A stretch of DNA of 61,487 nucleotides from Clostridia bacterium (GTDB taxonomy: Bacteria > Bacillota > Clostridia > Christensenellales > Borkfalkiaceae), in the NCBI GenBank assembly GCA_017445995.1, contig JAFSRT010000022.1, positions 1 through 61,487 on the forward strand. Direction: 5' to 3'. The notes under the pieces are model-generated. The model was not told the origin of the DNA, searched no databases, and saw only the letters and a list, made by a program, of their open reading frames with translations. The position numbers and the translations under genes are program-made. Shown here piece after piece: positions 8,194-17,448 of the stretch; the stretch's first letter is position 1; the number at the start of each line of letters is the position of its first letter.

Positions 8194-8219
8194 AAAGCCC
8201 GATTTTTATCGGGCTTTTT
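8194..8219 (+). terminator. rpsT terminator
   Basis: AAAGCCCGAT (8194-8203) / ATCGGGCTTT (8208-8217), TTTT loop and T-run. Confidence 0.9.
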
Positions 8220-8237
8220 ATTTTACTTTTTAAAACG

Positions 8238-8265
8238 AAAAAAGCCTTGGATAATCCAAGGCTTT
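8238..8265 (-). terminator. terminator of the xpt-nucleoside transporter operon
   Basis: 10-bp stem AAAGCCTTGG / CCAAGGCTTT with ATAAT loop. On the minus strand it is followed by six T. It lies just after the last permease gene. Confidence 0.88.
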
Positions 8266-8279
8266 AATTTGTATTTAAT

Positions 8280-9239
8280 TTATCTTTCTTCTCTAAAATA
8301 GTTAAGACCTAACGACGCAGGCGGTTGAACTGATTTTCCGCCGAAAATACTCGTTAAAATTAAAACTACAATTGTTACAATATAAGGTAATAGTTTTAAT
8401 TCTGCCATAACCGTAAATGAAACACCCGTTATTTTAAATGCTATAATATAGAAACAAGCAAAAATAATCGAACCTAAAATAGCCAAATCAGGTTTCCATA
8501 AAGTAAATATAACGAGAGCAATTGATAACCAACCTAACGCTTCAATTGTGGATGCATTTTCCCAACTACCGCCGATATAATCAATAATATAGAAGAAACC
8601 GCCAAGGCCAGCTATACCGCTGCCTACTAAAATTGCAACGTATTTATAAAGCCCTACATTTATTCCGACAGCGTCGGCAGTCGCAGGATTTTCACCTATA
8701 GAACGCAAATGCAACCCTACTCTTGTTTTTTTAAGGAATATTGAAACAATAACAGCCAATGCTATTGCAAAATAAACAAGTATTCCATAAGATAAAAATA
8801 TTTCACCGAACCAACCCAATTTAGAAACTGATATTCCTTGTGAAATCAATCTACTTGCCTTATCAAAATAATTTTTATCTACGTAATTATCAATGAAAAA
8901 TTGAGTAAACCCTGTTCCGAACGTAGTTATTGCAAGACCAGTAATATTTTGATTACAACGCAAAGAAACCGTTAAAATCGCATATATACCACCGACGATA
9001 GCCGCAAACACTATTGAACATATCACAGAGAATAAAACCAAAACAAACCAAGAAGGATTAGCGTTATATGTGTTCATATAGGTAGCGACTCCAAAACATC
9101 CGCCTGCCGTACCTGAACACATTATCCCCGGAATACCAAGATTAAGATGTCCCGATTTTTCAGTTATTATTTCACCAACGCAACCAAAAAGGAAAACTGT
9201 TGCCAATGAAATTGATCCTACAATAATAGAAATTGCCAT
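8280..9239 (-). CDS. nucleoside ABC transporter permease (NupQ-like)
   Basis: 319 aa, about 8-10 membrane segments, BPD_transp_2 family. It contains the EKSGHLNLGIPGIM stretch near residue 30 and the GENPATADAVGIN coupling-helix region near 185 typical of BMP-type importers. It pairs with the preceding permease to form the membrane channel for purine nucleosides. Its start shares a base with the previous stop. It is the last gene of the xpt operon. Confidence 0.92.
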   Translation of the reverse strand: MAISIIVGSISLATVFLFGCVGEIITEKSGHLNLGIPGIMCSGTAGGCFGVATYMNTYNANPSWFVLVLFSVICSIVFAAIVGGIYAILTVSLRCNQNITGLAITTFGTGFTQFFIDNYVDKNYFDKASRLISQGISVSKLGWFGEIFLSYGILVYFAIALAVIVSIFLKKTRVGLHLRSIGENPATADAVGINVGLYKYVAILVGSGIAGLGGFFYIIDYIGGSWENASTIEALGWLSIALVIFTLWKPDLAILGSIIFACFYIIAFKITGVSFTVMAELKLLPYIVTIVVLILTSIFGGKSVQPPASLGLNYFREER

Positions 9240-10360
9240 TATATTTTTTCCTCCTTGTTCTTTTGTCCTTTATTGTTTTTCTTTGTGAACACCAATTTAT
9301 ACGAAATAAAGAATTCACAGCCTATAATAAAGAAATAAATTATTCCTAAAACGATATTAGCAAGTGCATTATTATAAAAGCCAAAATCTTGTCTGACCTG
9401 CCCCATACCCCTTGAAACAAAGGTTATAAGTGCACAAGAACCAATCATAATAATCGGATTAAACTTTGCAAGCCAAGCAGTCATAATAGCGGTAAATCCC
9501 ATATTGTTTGCTGTATCCGTACTTATCGTGTGATTTATGCTACCAACCAAAAGAAGACCTATTAGACCACAAATTGCTCCTGACAAAGCAAGTGTTCTAA
9601 TTACAACTTTTTTAACGTTTACACCAATATATTTTGCCGTATTTTCGCTTTCACCAACAACGGCAAGTTCATAGCCGTGCTTACTGTCTTTTAAATAAAA
9701 ATACATAATAAACGTCAAAATTGCAACAACGATAATTACTAATAAATAAAAATAACTTTTTCCTATTACAGGAAGAACGCCCTTATTAATAGGGCTTAAA
9801 CTTCCCGAACCACCGGGAGCCCAAATTGTAATACAAACCGAAACAATTCCTGCTGCTAAATAATTCATCATTAACGTAAATAATGATTCGTTTGTTTTAA
9901 AAAATGCTTTAAAAATGGCAGGGATCATTGCCCAAACCATTGCCATAACAATACTTGATACAAACATTATTAACCATAATACAATGTTTGGTAACGACTG
10001 AAAATTCATTAAGCACACGTAACACGCAAGCCCGCCCATTAAAATTTGCCCGTTTGCACCCAAATTCCAAAATTTCATCTTAAATGCGGGAACAATCGCT
10101 AAAGAAACTCCTAAAAGCAAGCATGTGTCTCTAAGAAATAACCAGATTTTCTTTTCAGTACCGAAAATTCCAATAAACATTGAACCAAACATTTCAAATG
10201 GAGATTTGCCTTTGTCAGAAGATAAAGCACAAAAAATACTTGTTAACGTTAAAGCAATTAAAATTGAAATCGAGTAAATTAATAATTTTTTCCACCAAGG
10301 CAAAATATTTGCTTTAACAATATGGAAAAGCGGTTCATGAACTACGTTTTCTTTATTCAT
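9239..10360 (-). CDS. nucleoside ABC transporter permease (NupP-like)
   Basis: 373 aa, the larger permease. It has an N-terminal cytoplasmic stretch, a membrane segment near residue 28-48, then the BPD_transp_2 core with KMKFWNLGANGQILMGG near 100 and GESENTAKYIGV near 235 (coupling helix). It overlaps the ATPase gene by 8 bp and touches the next permease, so the subunits are translationally linked. Confidence 0.92.
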   Translation of the reverse strand: MNKENVVHEPLFHIVKANILPWWKKLLIYSISILIALTLTSIFCALSSDKGKSPFEMFGSMFIGIFGTEKKIWLFLRDTCLLLGVSLAIVPAFKMKFWNLGANGQILMGGLACYVCLMNFQSLPNIVLWLIMFVSSIVMAMVWAMIPAIFKAFFKTNESLFTLMMNYLAAGIVSVCITIWAPGGSGSLSPINKGVLPVIGKSYFYLLVIIVVAILTFIMYFYLKDSKHGYELAVVGESENTAKYIGVNVKKVVIRTLALSGAICGLIGLLLVGSINHTISTDTANNMGFTAIMTAWLAKFNPIIMIGSCALITFVSRGMGQVRQDFGFYNNALANIVLGIIYFFIIGCEFFISYKLVFTKKNNKGQKNKEEKI

Positions 10361-12137
10361 TCTTGTTACCCTCCATTTCTTCCGCTTTGATTTTTTCTTC
10401 TTCCCATTGTTCTTCGGTCAAATTACTGTCTTTTGCCAAACCGAATACCTTATCTTTCTTTTCTTCGACAAGGTTAAGCGAACCCGTCATCATAAGCCCC
10501 AACTCTTCCTTCGTTGTCTTATTCGCGTGGACGATACCCATATTTTTGCCGTGGCATAAAACCATAATCTTGTCGCAAAGGGCAAGCATAACGTCAAGGT
10601 CTTCACCGATAAACAATATTCCCGTTCCCTTTTTCTTTTCTTCGTTTAATATATCGTAGATAGCGTACGAAGAGTTTATATCGAGACCGCGAACAGGATA
10701 AGCGGTAATAATAACGTTCGGCGCCATTTCAATTTCACGCCCTACTAAAACTTTCTGAACGTTACCGCCCGATAAACGTCTTACAGGCGTTTCGGTGGAC
10801 GGTGTAACTATTTCTAATCTGTCTATTAAATCTTGTGCCTTTTGTCTTGCAGTCTGCCTGTCAACGAAAACACCTTTCTTATCCTGATAGGTTTTAAGCA
10901 AGATATTATCGGTTATTGAAAAAGACGGACAAAGCCCCATCCCTAATCTGTCTTCGGGAATAAAACTCATCGATACGCCTTTATTGATAATCTCTTTTGC
11001 AGGCAAGCCAACGATGCTTTCACCTTTATGCATTATAAGTCCCGATAACGGTCTTAACCCCGCTATCGCTTCGCAAAGTTCCTTTTGTCCGCAACCCGCA
11101 ACACCGGCAACGCCGAGTATTTCACCGCCACGGATATAAAAACTTACGTCGTCGATAGCCTGCGTGCCGTCGTCCTTCTTAACGAATAAATTACGGATTT
11201 CAAGTAGCGGTTTATCGATGTCCGTTTTAACGCGTTGGATTTTAAGGTCGATTTTTTTGCCGACCATCATTTCGGTAAGTTCTTTTTCCGTCGTCGTTTT
11301 GGTGTCTACAGTGCCGATATATTCGCCCTTGCGAAGAATAGAAACTCTGTCCGATATTTCCATAACTTCGTTGAGTTTATGCGTAATTATTATTATCGAT
11401 TTGCCGTTTTCCTTCATTTTACGGAGAACGTCGAAAAGTTTTGTTATTTCCTGCGGAGTTAAAACTGCAGTCGGTTCGTCGAGAATTAAAATATCCGCAC
11501 CGCGGTATAAAACTTTCATTATTTCAACGGTCTGCTTTTCCGATACCGACATATCGTATATTTTCTTTTTAACGTCTATATTAAAACCGTATCGATTTGC
11601 AAGCGTATTCACTCTTGAAATAACGCTTTTTTTCGATTTCGGATATGTTTTCAAACCTAGATCTTCGTTATATTTTTCTTTAATCTCTTTTGTACATTTT
11701 TTTATTTGTCTCAAAGACAACTTATTTATAGGACTTTTAAAAGGAATAACGTAACCTTTTTGATTGACAAAATTAGTTAAATTTTGTTTAACTTTTTCTT
11801 CATTATATCCACCGTCTTTTACGCCAAGAATAATGTTTTCAGCCGCTGTAAAAGTATCAACCAACTTAAAGTGTTGATGAATCATACCTATTTTATATTT
11901 AAAAGCATCTTTCGGGGAACGGATAACCGCTTCTTTTCCGTTTATGAAAATCTGACCTTCGTCAGGATAATAAATACCAGAAATCATATTCATAAGCGTA
12001 GTTTTGCCTGAACCGTTTTCACCTAATAACGCAAGTATTTCCTGCTTTTTAATAGATAGATTTATATTTTTATTTGCAGCAACACTTCCAAAATATTTAG
12101 AAACGTTTTTTAATTCAATTGCATATTTATCTTGCAT
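10353..12137 (-). CDS. nucleoside ABC transporter ATPase (NupO-like, double domain)
   Basis: About 594 aa from the ATG at 12137, which has AAAGGA upstream; a longer frame from 12188 would run through the intercistronic hairpin. Two ABC modules are fused, as in sugar/nucleoside importers. The first has Walker A GENGSGKTT (near 40), a signature-like MSVSEKQ and Walker B LILDEP. The second has a degenerate P-loop (GVAGCGQKEL) and signature LSGGNVQK. In this family only one site is usually fully catalytic. It powers uptake with the two permeases. Confidence 0.94.
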   Translation of the reverse strand: MQDKYAIELKNVSKYFGSVAANKNINLSIKKQEILALLGENGSGKTTLMNMISGIYYPDEGQIFINGKEAVIRSPKDAFKYKIGMIHQHFKLVDTFTAAENIILGVKDGGYNEEKVKQNLTNFVNQKGYVIPFKSPINKLSLRQIKKCTKEIKEKYNEDLGLKTYPKSKKSVISRVNTLANRYGFNIDVKKKIYDMSVSEKQTVEIMKVLYRGADILILDEPTAVLTPQEITKLFDVLRKMKENGKSIIIITHKLNEVMEISDRVSILRKGEYIGTVDTKTTTEKELTEMMVGKKIDLKIQRVKTDIDKPLLEIRNLFVKKDDGTQAIDDVSFYIRGGEILGVAGVAGCGQKELCEAIAGLRPLSGLIMHKGESIVGLPAKEIINKGVSMSFIPEDRLGMGLCPSFSITDNILLKTYQDKKGVFVDRQTARQKAQDLIDRLEIVTPSTETPVRRLSGGNVQKVLVGREIEMAPNVIITAYPVRGLDINSSYAIYDILNEEKKKGTGILFIGEDLDVMLALCDKIMVLCHGKNMGIVHANKTTKEELGLMMTGSLNLVEEKKDKVFGLAKDSNLTEEQWEEEKIKAEEMEGNKNE

Positions 12138-12157
12138 GCGATTTTCCTTTATAAAAT

Positions 12158-12189
12158 AAAAATCTTTGAGGCAGAAAATCTGCCTCAAA
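12158..12189 (-). terminator. leaky intercistronic terminator between binding protein and ATPase
   Basis: Perfect 11-bp stem TTTGAGGCAGA / TCTGCCTCAAA (12165-12175, 12179-12189), then a T-rich tract with five consecutive T on the minus strand. It lies between the solute-binding protein and the rest of its transporter. It probably allows an excess of binding protein over ATPase and permeases and may stabilise the upstream mRNA. Confidence 0.75.
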
Positions 12190-12215
12190 TCTTTTTATTT
12201 TTATAGTATCTTATT

Positions 12216-13520
12216 TTAGAAATTTATGAAATCAGGTGTACCGTCAGTCTTCGTGCCGTAAACAGCATTTAAGAGAGTAATACCGTCGATAGTGAGATCA
12301 AAATACGGTGCGGAACGGAAAGAAGATTCGGAGAAATAAGTTATTCCTTTATCTGTTTTAATAACGTTCGTATCAGCAGCATAAGTACTTGTACCTTTAG
12401 CGTCTTTATCGTCGTTAACGTCAGCCAAATATGCCGTTAAATGATTGCTTTCATCTACCGTTATTTGATTGTATTCATCTGCAATTTTTGCGTTTTTAAC
12501 CGTAAACTTAGAGCAGTCAAACACTTGACGAGTTCCTTCTTTTAATTCTTTTTCAATTACAGCGAGTTTTTCTGCCGTACCGGAAACACAATTACTGCCA
12601 AGAGCATACTTAACAGAACCGTCAGATAAAGTACCAACGTAATCTTTCTTTATTGATTTAGCAGCATAATTATCAAGCATATATTCAAAATATGGAACCC
12701 AATCGATTTTTGAATAAGCAACTAACGTGTTTTTGCCGGTTGTTCCGTTGTAAGCAACGTTAGGAATGTTTGCGGAATCACAAGCCGTAGGAGCACCCAT
12801 AGAGTCTGCGTGTTGAGAAATAAGAACACAACCCTTGTTAATTAAAGTTTCAGCAGCTGTTTTTTCAGCAGTTTCATCATACCAAGAACCCGTGAATTGA
12901 ACTAACATAGTTGCGGTATATCCATCGTCTAATGCTTCTTGAAGCCCTAAGAACCAAGAAGTATATCCTGAAATAACTTCAGCATAGGTCCACGCACCAA
13001 CATAACCAACTTGGAAGTTGTTGTCAACAGCCTTATCTTTCATTTCGTTAAGTTTTAATCCGGCAGCGTAACCAGCCAAATATCTTCCTTCGTAGATAGA
13101 AGCGAAAGTATTGTGATAATTGCTTGGCGTACTGTAATCAGCACCGTCTTTCTTTTGAGTGCTTACACCAGTTCCGGTAGCATGGCAAAACTGAACGTCT
13201 GGATTTTCGTTTGCTGCTTGAATTAAATATGGTTCGTGACCAAAGGAATCGGCAAAGATCACTTTACAACCGTTATCAACTAATTCAGAAGCCTTAGTAT
13301 AGCAAGCTTCGCCTTCAGGAATATCGGTAACAATCGTATATGCAACACCTTTATTATCACAAGCCGTTTTAAAAGCTTCAATAAAGTTTTTGTCGTACGT
13401 TGACTGTTCGCCGTGTAAACAAATCAAGCCTGCAACCGGTTTCTCACCACAAGCCGTCAATGAGAAACAACACGATACTGCTAAAATAACAGTAATTAAA
13501 AGAGTTAAAAGTTTTTTCAT
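12216..13520 (-). CDS. BMP-family nucleoside-binding lipoprotein (NupN-like)
   Basis: 434 aa. Lipoprotein signal with lipobox LTAC (Cys near residue 24), then a two-lobed BMP/PnrA-type binding domain (motifs FADSFGHEPY near 90, GYVGAWTYAEVISGYTSW near 170, QHADSMG near 235). Relatives bind guanosine, inosine and other purine nucleosides outside the membrane. The guanine riboswitch and xpt upstream support a purine ligand. A strong hairpin follows the gene. Confidence 0.93.
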   Translation of the reverse strand: MKKLLTLLITVILAVSCCFSLTACGEKPVAGLICLHGEQSTYDKNFIEAFKTACDNKGVAYTIVTDIPEGEACYTKASELVDNGCKVIFADSFGHEPYLIQAANENPDVQFCHATGTGVSTQKKDGADYSTPSNYHNTFASIYEGRYLAGYAAGLKLNEMKDKAVDNNFQVGYVGAWTYAEVISGYTSWFLGLQEALDDGYTATMLVQFTGSWYDETAEKTAAETLINKGCVLISQHADSMGAPTACDSANIPNVAYNGTTGKNTLVAYSKIDWVPYFEYMLDNYAAKSIKKDYVGTLSDGSVKYALGSNCVSGTAEKLAVIEKELKEGTRQVFDCSKFTVKNAKIADEYNQITVDESNHLTAYLADVNDDKDAKGTSTYAADTNVIKTDKGITYFSESSFRSAPYFDLTIDGITLLNAVYGTKTDGTPDFINF

Positions 13521-13558
13521 TTTATAACCTCCATACCCGTTTTGGGTTTATTCCTTCT

Positions 13559-14134
13559 TTAGTTTCTGAAAGTAATCTTTCCGTCGTCCGTCATACTTTC
13601 TACGATAGCGAGAGAGAAAACGTCTAATCCGTTCTTTCTCATTTCGTCGCCACCGTGCTGAAAACCTTTTTCAATCGCTATCCCCGCGCCAACGCAGGTC
13701 GCCCCCGATTGATTAACTATATCGTTAAGTGCTTTAAGCGCTTCGCCGTGCGCCAAGAAATCGTCGATAATTAAAACGTTGTCGGTTTTAGTTAAATACT
13801 CTTTCGGAACTATAAGTTGATTTTCGTTCTGGTGAGTATACGAAAAACAAGAAGACGAAAAAACGCCACCCTCTACGTTAGAAGTTTTACTCTTCTTCGC
13901 AAAGATGACGTCGCACTTAAACCATTGCGCAGTAAGGCACGCAAAAGCGATACCGGACGCTTCAACAGTTAAAATCTTGGTTACTTTTTTATGCTTGAAC
14001 TTTTTATAAACTTCCTTGCCCATTTTAGACAAAAGGTTGATATCTAACTGATTGTTGAGAAAAGCGCCCACTTTCAGTACGTTATTCGGCAAAACTTTTC
14101 CCTTTTCAATTATCTTCTGTTCCAAAAGTTTCAT
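13559..14134 (-). CDS. xpt: xanthine phosphoribosyltransferase
   Basis: 191 aa from the ATG at 14134, preceded by AAGGAAC; this matches the usual 190-194 aa. The frame extends to 14206, but that part lies in the riboswitch leader. The PRPP-binding motif is NVLIIDDFLAHGEAL (near 125), and the N-terminal VLPNNVLKVGAFLNNQLD stretch is typical of Xpt. It converts xanthine (and guanine) plus PRPP to XMP/GMP. First gene of the transporter operon, under a guanine aptamer. Confidence 0.95.
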   Translation of the reverse strand: MKLLEQKIIEKGKVLPNNVLKVGAFLNNQLDINLLSKMGKEVYKKFKHKKVTKILTVEASGIAFACLTAQWFKCDVIFAKKSKTSNVEGGVFSSSCFSYTHQNENQLIVPKEYLTKTDNVLIIDDFLAHGEALKALNDIVNQSGATCVGAGIAIEKGFQHGGDEMRKNGLDVFSLAIVESMTDDGKITFRN

Positions 14135-14161
14135 AATAAGTTCCTTTTTCGTTATAAAAAC

Positions 14162-14184
14162 AAAAAACAGGTTAAAACCTGTTT
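14162..14184 (-). terminator. terminator of the riboswitch expression platform
   Basis: On the minus strand AAACAGG-TTTTAA-CCTGTTT followed by T, between the aptamer and the xpt ribosome site. An imperfect hairpin of about 14 bp (TATAATA(A)GGTAATT / AATTGCCTATTATA) sits between it and the aptamer and can also pair with the 3' side of P1. Confidence 0.75.
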
Positions 14185-14226
14185 GCTGAAATACTATAAT
14201 AGGCAATTAAAAAATTACCTTATTAT

Positions 14227-14300
14227 AATTCCTAATAGTCACATCTTTGGCGATGTGGTAGAAACAATCGGGCCGTTCATCCGAAAATATATCAGCAATT
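14227..14300 (-). ncRNA. guanine (purine) riboswitch aptamer
   Basis: Minus strand: P1 AATTGCTG (14300-14293) with TAGGAATT (14234-14227), one G-G mismatch; J1/2 ATATATT; P2 TCGG/CCGA with GG in its loop; J2/3 GTTTCTACC, the family core; P3 ACATC/GATGT with CC in its loop for the kissing contact; then GACTAT. The C before TAT is the position that reads guanine (U would read adenine). It controls xpt and the nucleoside importer. When guanine binds, P1 stabilisation should favour the downstream terminator. The region 14135-14575 has no other gene. Confidence 0.92.
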
Positions 14301-14315
14301 ATTTTTTATATTACG

Positions 14316-14344
14316 ATAATAACAAAATCAAAAATTTTTGTCAA
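14316..14344 (-). promoter_or_regulatory. promoter of the xpt-nucleoside transporter operon
   Basis: TTGACA (14344-14339), 17-nt spacer, TATTAT (14321-14316). Transcription is predicted to start about 8 nt before the aptamer. Confidence 0.85.
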
Positions 14345-14529
14345 ATAAATAATTATCAAAAAATCAACTTTTTAAAAACTTTTTTAAATTTTTTACAAAA
14401 TGTTGTATTTACGGCGGGTAAATTATACAATATATACTAAATCGACTCTTATTCTTTAAATTTAAATATATATTATATGAAATATAGACAATATATAGAT
14501 AAATATTTTTATTTTTACCCTTGTTTAGT

Positions 14530-14558
14530 TTGACAAAACCGAATATATTTTATATAAT
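14530..14558 (+). promoter_or_regulatory. tRNA-Thr promoter
   Basis: Perfect consensus TTGACA (14530-14535), 17-nt spacer, TATAAT (14553-14558), 17 bp before the tRNA. Confidence 0.9.
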
Positions 14559-14575
14559 AACATACGTTAAAGGTT

Positions 14576-14651
14576 GCTACTATGGCTCAGATGGTAGAGC
14601 ACATCCTTGGTAAGGATGAGGTCACCGGTTCGATTCCGGTTAGTAGCTCCA
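14576..14651 (+). tRNA. tRNA-Thr (GGU)
   Basis: Acceptor GCTACTA/TAGTAGC, discriminator T, encoded CCA, anticodon stem CATCC/GGATG around GGT, T-loop TTCGATT. It is a single-gene unit with its own promoter and terminator. Confidence 0.97.
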
Positions 14652-14654
14652 AAA

Positions 14655-14682
14655 AAAGCACCGATTATTCGGTGCTTTTTTC
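14655..14682. terminator. bidirectional terminator, tRNA-Thr / traX-like
   Basis: Stem AAAGCACCGA / TCGGTGCTTT flanked by A-runs and T-runs on both strands. It serves the plus-strand tRNA and the converging minus-strand gene. Confidence 0.88.
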
Positions 14683-14684
14683 TA

Positions 14685-15392
14685 TTATAAAATCATTTTT
14701 ATCAAGAATATACCCAAAAAATGCAACGGAAAATAAAAATAGAAAAGATATTTAAGCGAATACTTTCCTCTTTTGCCGTTATAAAAGAGAATTATCACTC
14801 CGTCGATAAGGCAAAACCATTGTAATCCCATGTGTTTTACGGAAAGAAGAATAAGCCCCAAGAAAAAAACAACCGTTTTTACTTTTTTATCGCTGACTGC
14901 GTATAAAAACAGCGGAAAGCATAACCCTATAAACCCGTAATCGAAAGCGAACTGATATTTCGTTCTGTAAAAAACTCTCGGCAATATTTCCGACAGGAAG
15001 AAAATAAAAACTAAAAGAAATATAAATAAGACGTTAAAATTAACACCGTTTTCATTTTTAATACTGTCGTAATAATAAATAATCAGTATAGAAAAGGTAA
15101 AAGTAATAAGAACGTTAAAATAAAGCGGTCTATAAAAAACAATAAAAATTATTTGCGTTATAATTCCGAAAATCGCAATTTTTAACAGGTATTTTTTTCT
15201 GTTTTTTGTGTAAAAGCAACCTTCGGCGATAAAGTAAGCAAAAAGCGGAAAGGCAAGCCTTCCTATCGCGCGGCAATAAGAGTTGTTATTAAGTAAAAAC
15301 AGCCCGATATGGTCAACCGTCATACAAATAAGCGCAAAAATCTTTAATACCGTGCCGTTAATAAGGTCGTTTTTTAAGTATAATCTTTCCAT
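14685..15392 (-). CDS. TraX-family membrane protein
   Basis: 235 aa with about seven membrane segments. TraX-family hallmarks: FALICMTVDHIG near residue 20, RAIGRLAFPLFAYFIAEG near 43, and a C-terminal KYLFYFYFPLH. The founding member acetylates F pilin, but chromosomal copies in Firmicutes are acyltransferase-like proteins of unknown substrate. Nothing conjugative lies nearby. It sits 1 bp after recG and is probably co-transcribed. Confidence 0.85.
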   Translation of the reverse strand: MERLYLKNDLINGTVLKIFALICMTVDHIGLFLLNNNSYCRAIGRLAFPLFAYFIAEGCFYTKNRKKYLLKIAIFGIITQIIFIVFYRPLYFNVLITFTFSILIIYYYDSIKNENGVNFNVLFIFLLVFIFFLSEILPRVFYRTKYQFAFDYGFIGLCFPLFLYAVSDKKVKTVVFFLGLILLSVKHMGLQWFCLIDGVIILFYNGKRGKYSLKYLFYFYFPLHFLGIFLIKMIL

Positions 15393-15393
15393 A

Positions 15394-17409
15394 TCAGTTA
15401 AGCGTTATATCTTTAAGACTGTTGTATTTTTTTATAGCGATTTCCCTTATTTCGTCGAGATTTTGCCCCAACTCGAAAAATTCGTCGCTTATTTTTTTCG
15501 CAAGAAAAATAGACGCGGTATCGTAATTTAAAAATCCCAAGTCTTTCATAAACTTGCCACTCTGATGACTACCCATAAAATCCCCCGCACCGCGCATTTT
15601 ATAGTCGTATTCCGAAATCTTAAACCCGTCCGCATTGTCTTTTATAACCTTTAATCTTTCTATTGCAGGTCCTTCCGTCTTTTCGTTCATTAAAAAACAA
15701 TAACTTTTTATATCCGACCTTCCGACCCTGCCCCTTAACTGATGCAGTTGAGAAAGCCCGAATCTTTCGGCATTATAAATAACGATAACGGAAGCGTTCG
15801 GCACGTCCACCCCGACTTCTATAACCGTGGTCGAAACGAGAAGGTCAACGCTACCGTTTTTAAACTCGTCCATCACCGCGTTCTTTTCTTTGTCTTTCAT
15901 TTTGCCGTGCAAAAGCCCAATGGATACCGACGGCATTTTTTGTTTTAATTCGTTATACAATTCCGTAACGCTTATTATCGTTCCTTCTTCGTCTTCTTCG
16001 ATTTTAGGGCAAACGAAGTAGGCTTTGTTGCCCGATTTTATCTCGTTTCCGATAAAATGTAACATATCGCCGTACTTTATTTTCGGAACGATAAACGTAT
16101 CTATCGGTATTCTTTCCTTCGGTTTATCGGAAATTACCGTAATATCAAGGTCGCCGTAAAAGATAAGCGACAAAGTTCTCGGAATAGGCGTTGCACTCAT
16201 AACCAGAACGTCGGGCGCAATACCCTTATTCATTAACGAACTTCTCTGCGCAACGCCGAACCTTTGCTGTTCGTCGCAAACGCAAAGCGAGAGATTTTTA
16301 AATACTACGTCGTCTTCTAAAAGAGCGTGCGTACCTACTAAAATATTTATATACCCCTTTTGAACAGCGTCCTTTATCTCTTTTTTCTCTTTCGCCGTGT
16401 TAGAACCGGTAAGTAAATCGACGTTATAATCGGGAAAAGCCTTTTTTATTGCGATAAAGTTTTGCCTTGCCAGAACTTCGGTCGGCGACAGCATACACAC
16501 CTGATATCCGCTTTTAACCGCTATAAATACGGCGCAAAGACTGACTGCCGTTTTACCGCTTCCGACGTCCCCTTCTAAAAGCCTGTTCATAACGTTCGTT
16601 CCCGTCATATCGGCATAAATCTCGTTGACCGCTTTTCTCTGACCTTCGGTGAACGAAAACGGAAATCTTTTTACGATAAAATCAAGCAGTTCTTTTGACG
16701 AACAAGAATAGTTATTAACTCTTACCTGCGTTTTATCGCCCTTTATAAACTTAAACGCCGAAATAAGCGCAAAATACTCTTCAATCGCTATTCTGTCGGA
16801 CGCTTTTTTTATATTATTAAAGTCGTCGGGATTATGAACCTGCCTATACGCTTCGAACAAATCCTGCAACTCGTATTTCTTCTGTAAATTAAAAGGGATT
16901 ATGCTTTTCGGTCTTTCTATATCGACCGCCAATTTAACGCTGTCTCTTACTATTTTTTGAGTAAGCGCACCTTTAAGTGAATATTGCGGAACGATACCTT
17001 TAAGCCTAAACACCTTGTCGCATAGTTCAAAAGACGGATTAACGATAGTCGTCGTTAAATCTTTATTAGAAACTCTGCCGTAAAAAAGATATTCTTCGCC
17101 TTGCTTTAATTTAGATAAAACGTAAGGCTGATTGAACCAAACAACGGAAAAAATAAACCCGTCCTGTTCGCAAACGACTTTAACAATCCCCCTATTGCCC
17201 CTGTAAAATCTGTTTACGGGAACGCTGACTATTTGTCCGCTTGTTAAAACGATATCGTTATGATAAGCGTATTTAAGCGATTGTTTTTCCCTTAAATCGA
17301 GATATTTTCTCGGAAAAAATTTAATTAAATCGTGGGTATCGAAAATAGAAAGCGAATTAAACGCTTCCTGCCTTTTTTCGTTTATTCCTTTGATTTTTGT
17401 AAGTTCCAT
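15394..17409 (-). CDS. recG: ATP-dependent DNA helicase RecG
   Basis: 671 aa, the usual length. N-terminal wedge/OB domain (about 60-150), then superfamily 2 helicase motifs: Walker A GDVGSGKT (near 280), motif II DEQQ (most RecG proteins have DEQH), SATPIPRT motif III, and QLRGRVGRSD motif VI. It remodels stalled replication forks and Holliday junctions. It follows fakA, the usual Firmicute neighbour. Confidence 0.97.
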   Translation of the reverse strand: MELTKIKGINEKRQEAFNSLSIFDTHDLIKFFPRKYLDLREKQSLKYAYHNDIVLTSGQIVSVPVNRFYRGNRGIVKVVCEQDGFIFSVVWFNQPYVLSKLKQGEEYLFYGRVSNKDLTTTIVNPSFELCDKVFRLKGIVPQYSLKGALTQKIVRDSVKLAVDIERPKSIIPFNLQKKYELQDLFEAYRQVHNPDDFNNIKKASDRIAIEEYFALISAFKFIKGDKTQVRVNNYSCSSKELLDFIVKRFPFSFTEGQRKAVNEIYADMTGTNVMNRLLEGDVGSGKTAVSLCAVFIAVKSGYQVCMLSPTEVLARQNFIAIKKAFPDYNVDLLTGSNTAKEKKEIKDAVQKGYINILVGTHALLEDDVVFKNLSLCVCDEQQRFGVAQRSSLMNKGIAPDVLVMSATPIPRTLSLIFYGDLDITVISDKPKERIPIDTFIVPKIKYGDMLHFIGNEIKSGNKAYFVCPKIEEDEEGTIISVTELYNELKQKMPSVSIGLLHGKMKDKEKNAVMDEFKNGSVDLLVSTTVIEVGVDVPNASVIVIYNAERFGLSQLHQLRGRVGRSDIKSYCFLMNEKTEGPAIERLKVIKDNADGFKISEYDYKMRGAGDFMGSHQSGKFMKDLGFLNYDTASIFLAKKISDEFFELGQNLDEIREIAIKKYNSLKDITLN

Positions 17410-17448
17410 AATAAAAAAGGGAAAGAAATCATCTTTCCCGTTTCTCCT

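Noticed and set aside
14135..14440. Open frame on the plus strand across the xpt leader, and an N-terminal extension of xpt
   Set aside because: The region is explained by promoter, guanine aptamer and terminator; the ATG at 14134 has the ribosome site and gives the normal Xpt length.
14685..15392. TraX homolog as evidence of a conjugative element
   Set aside because: No relaxase, coupling protein, integrase or other transfer gene is present; isolated traX-like genes are common on Firmicute chromosomes.
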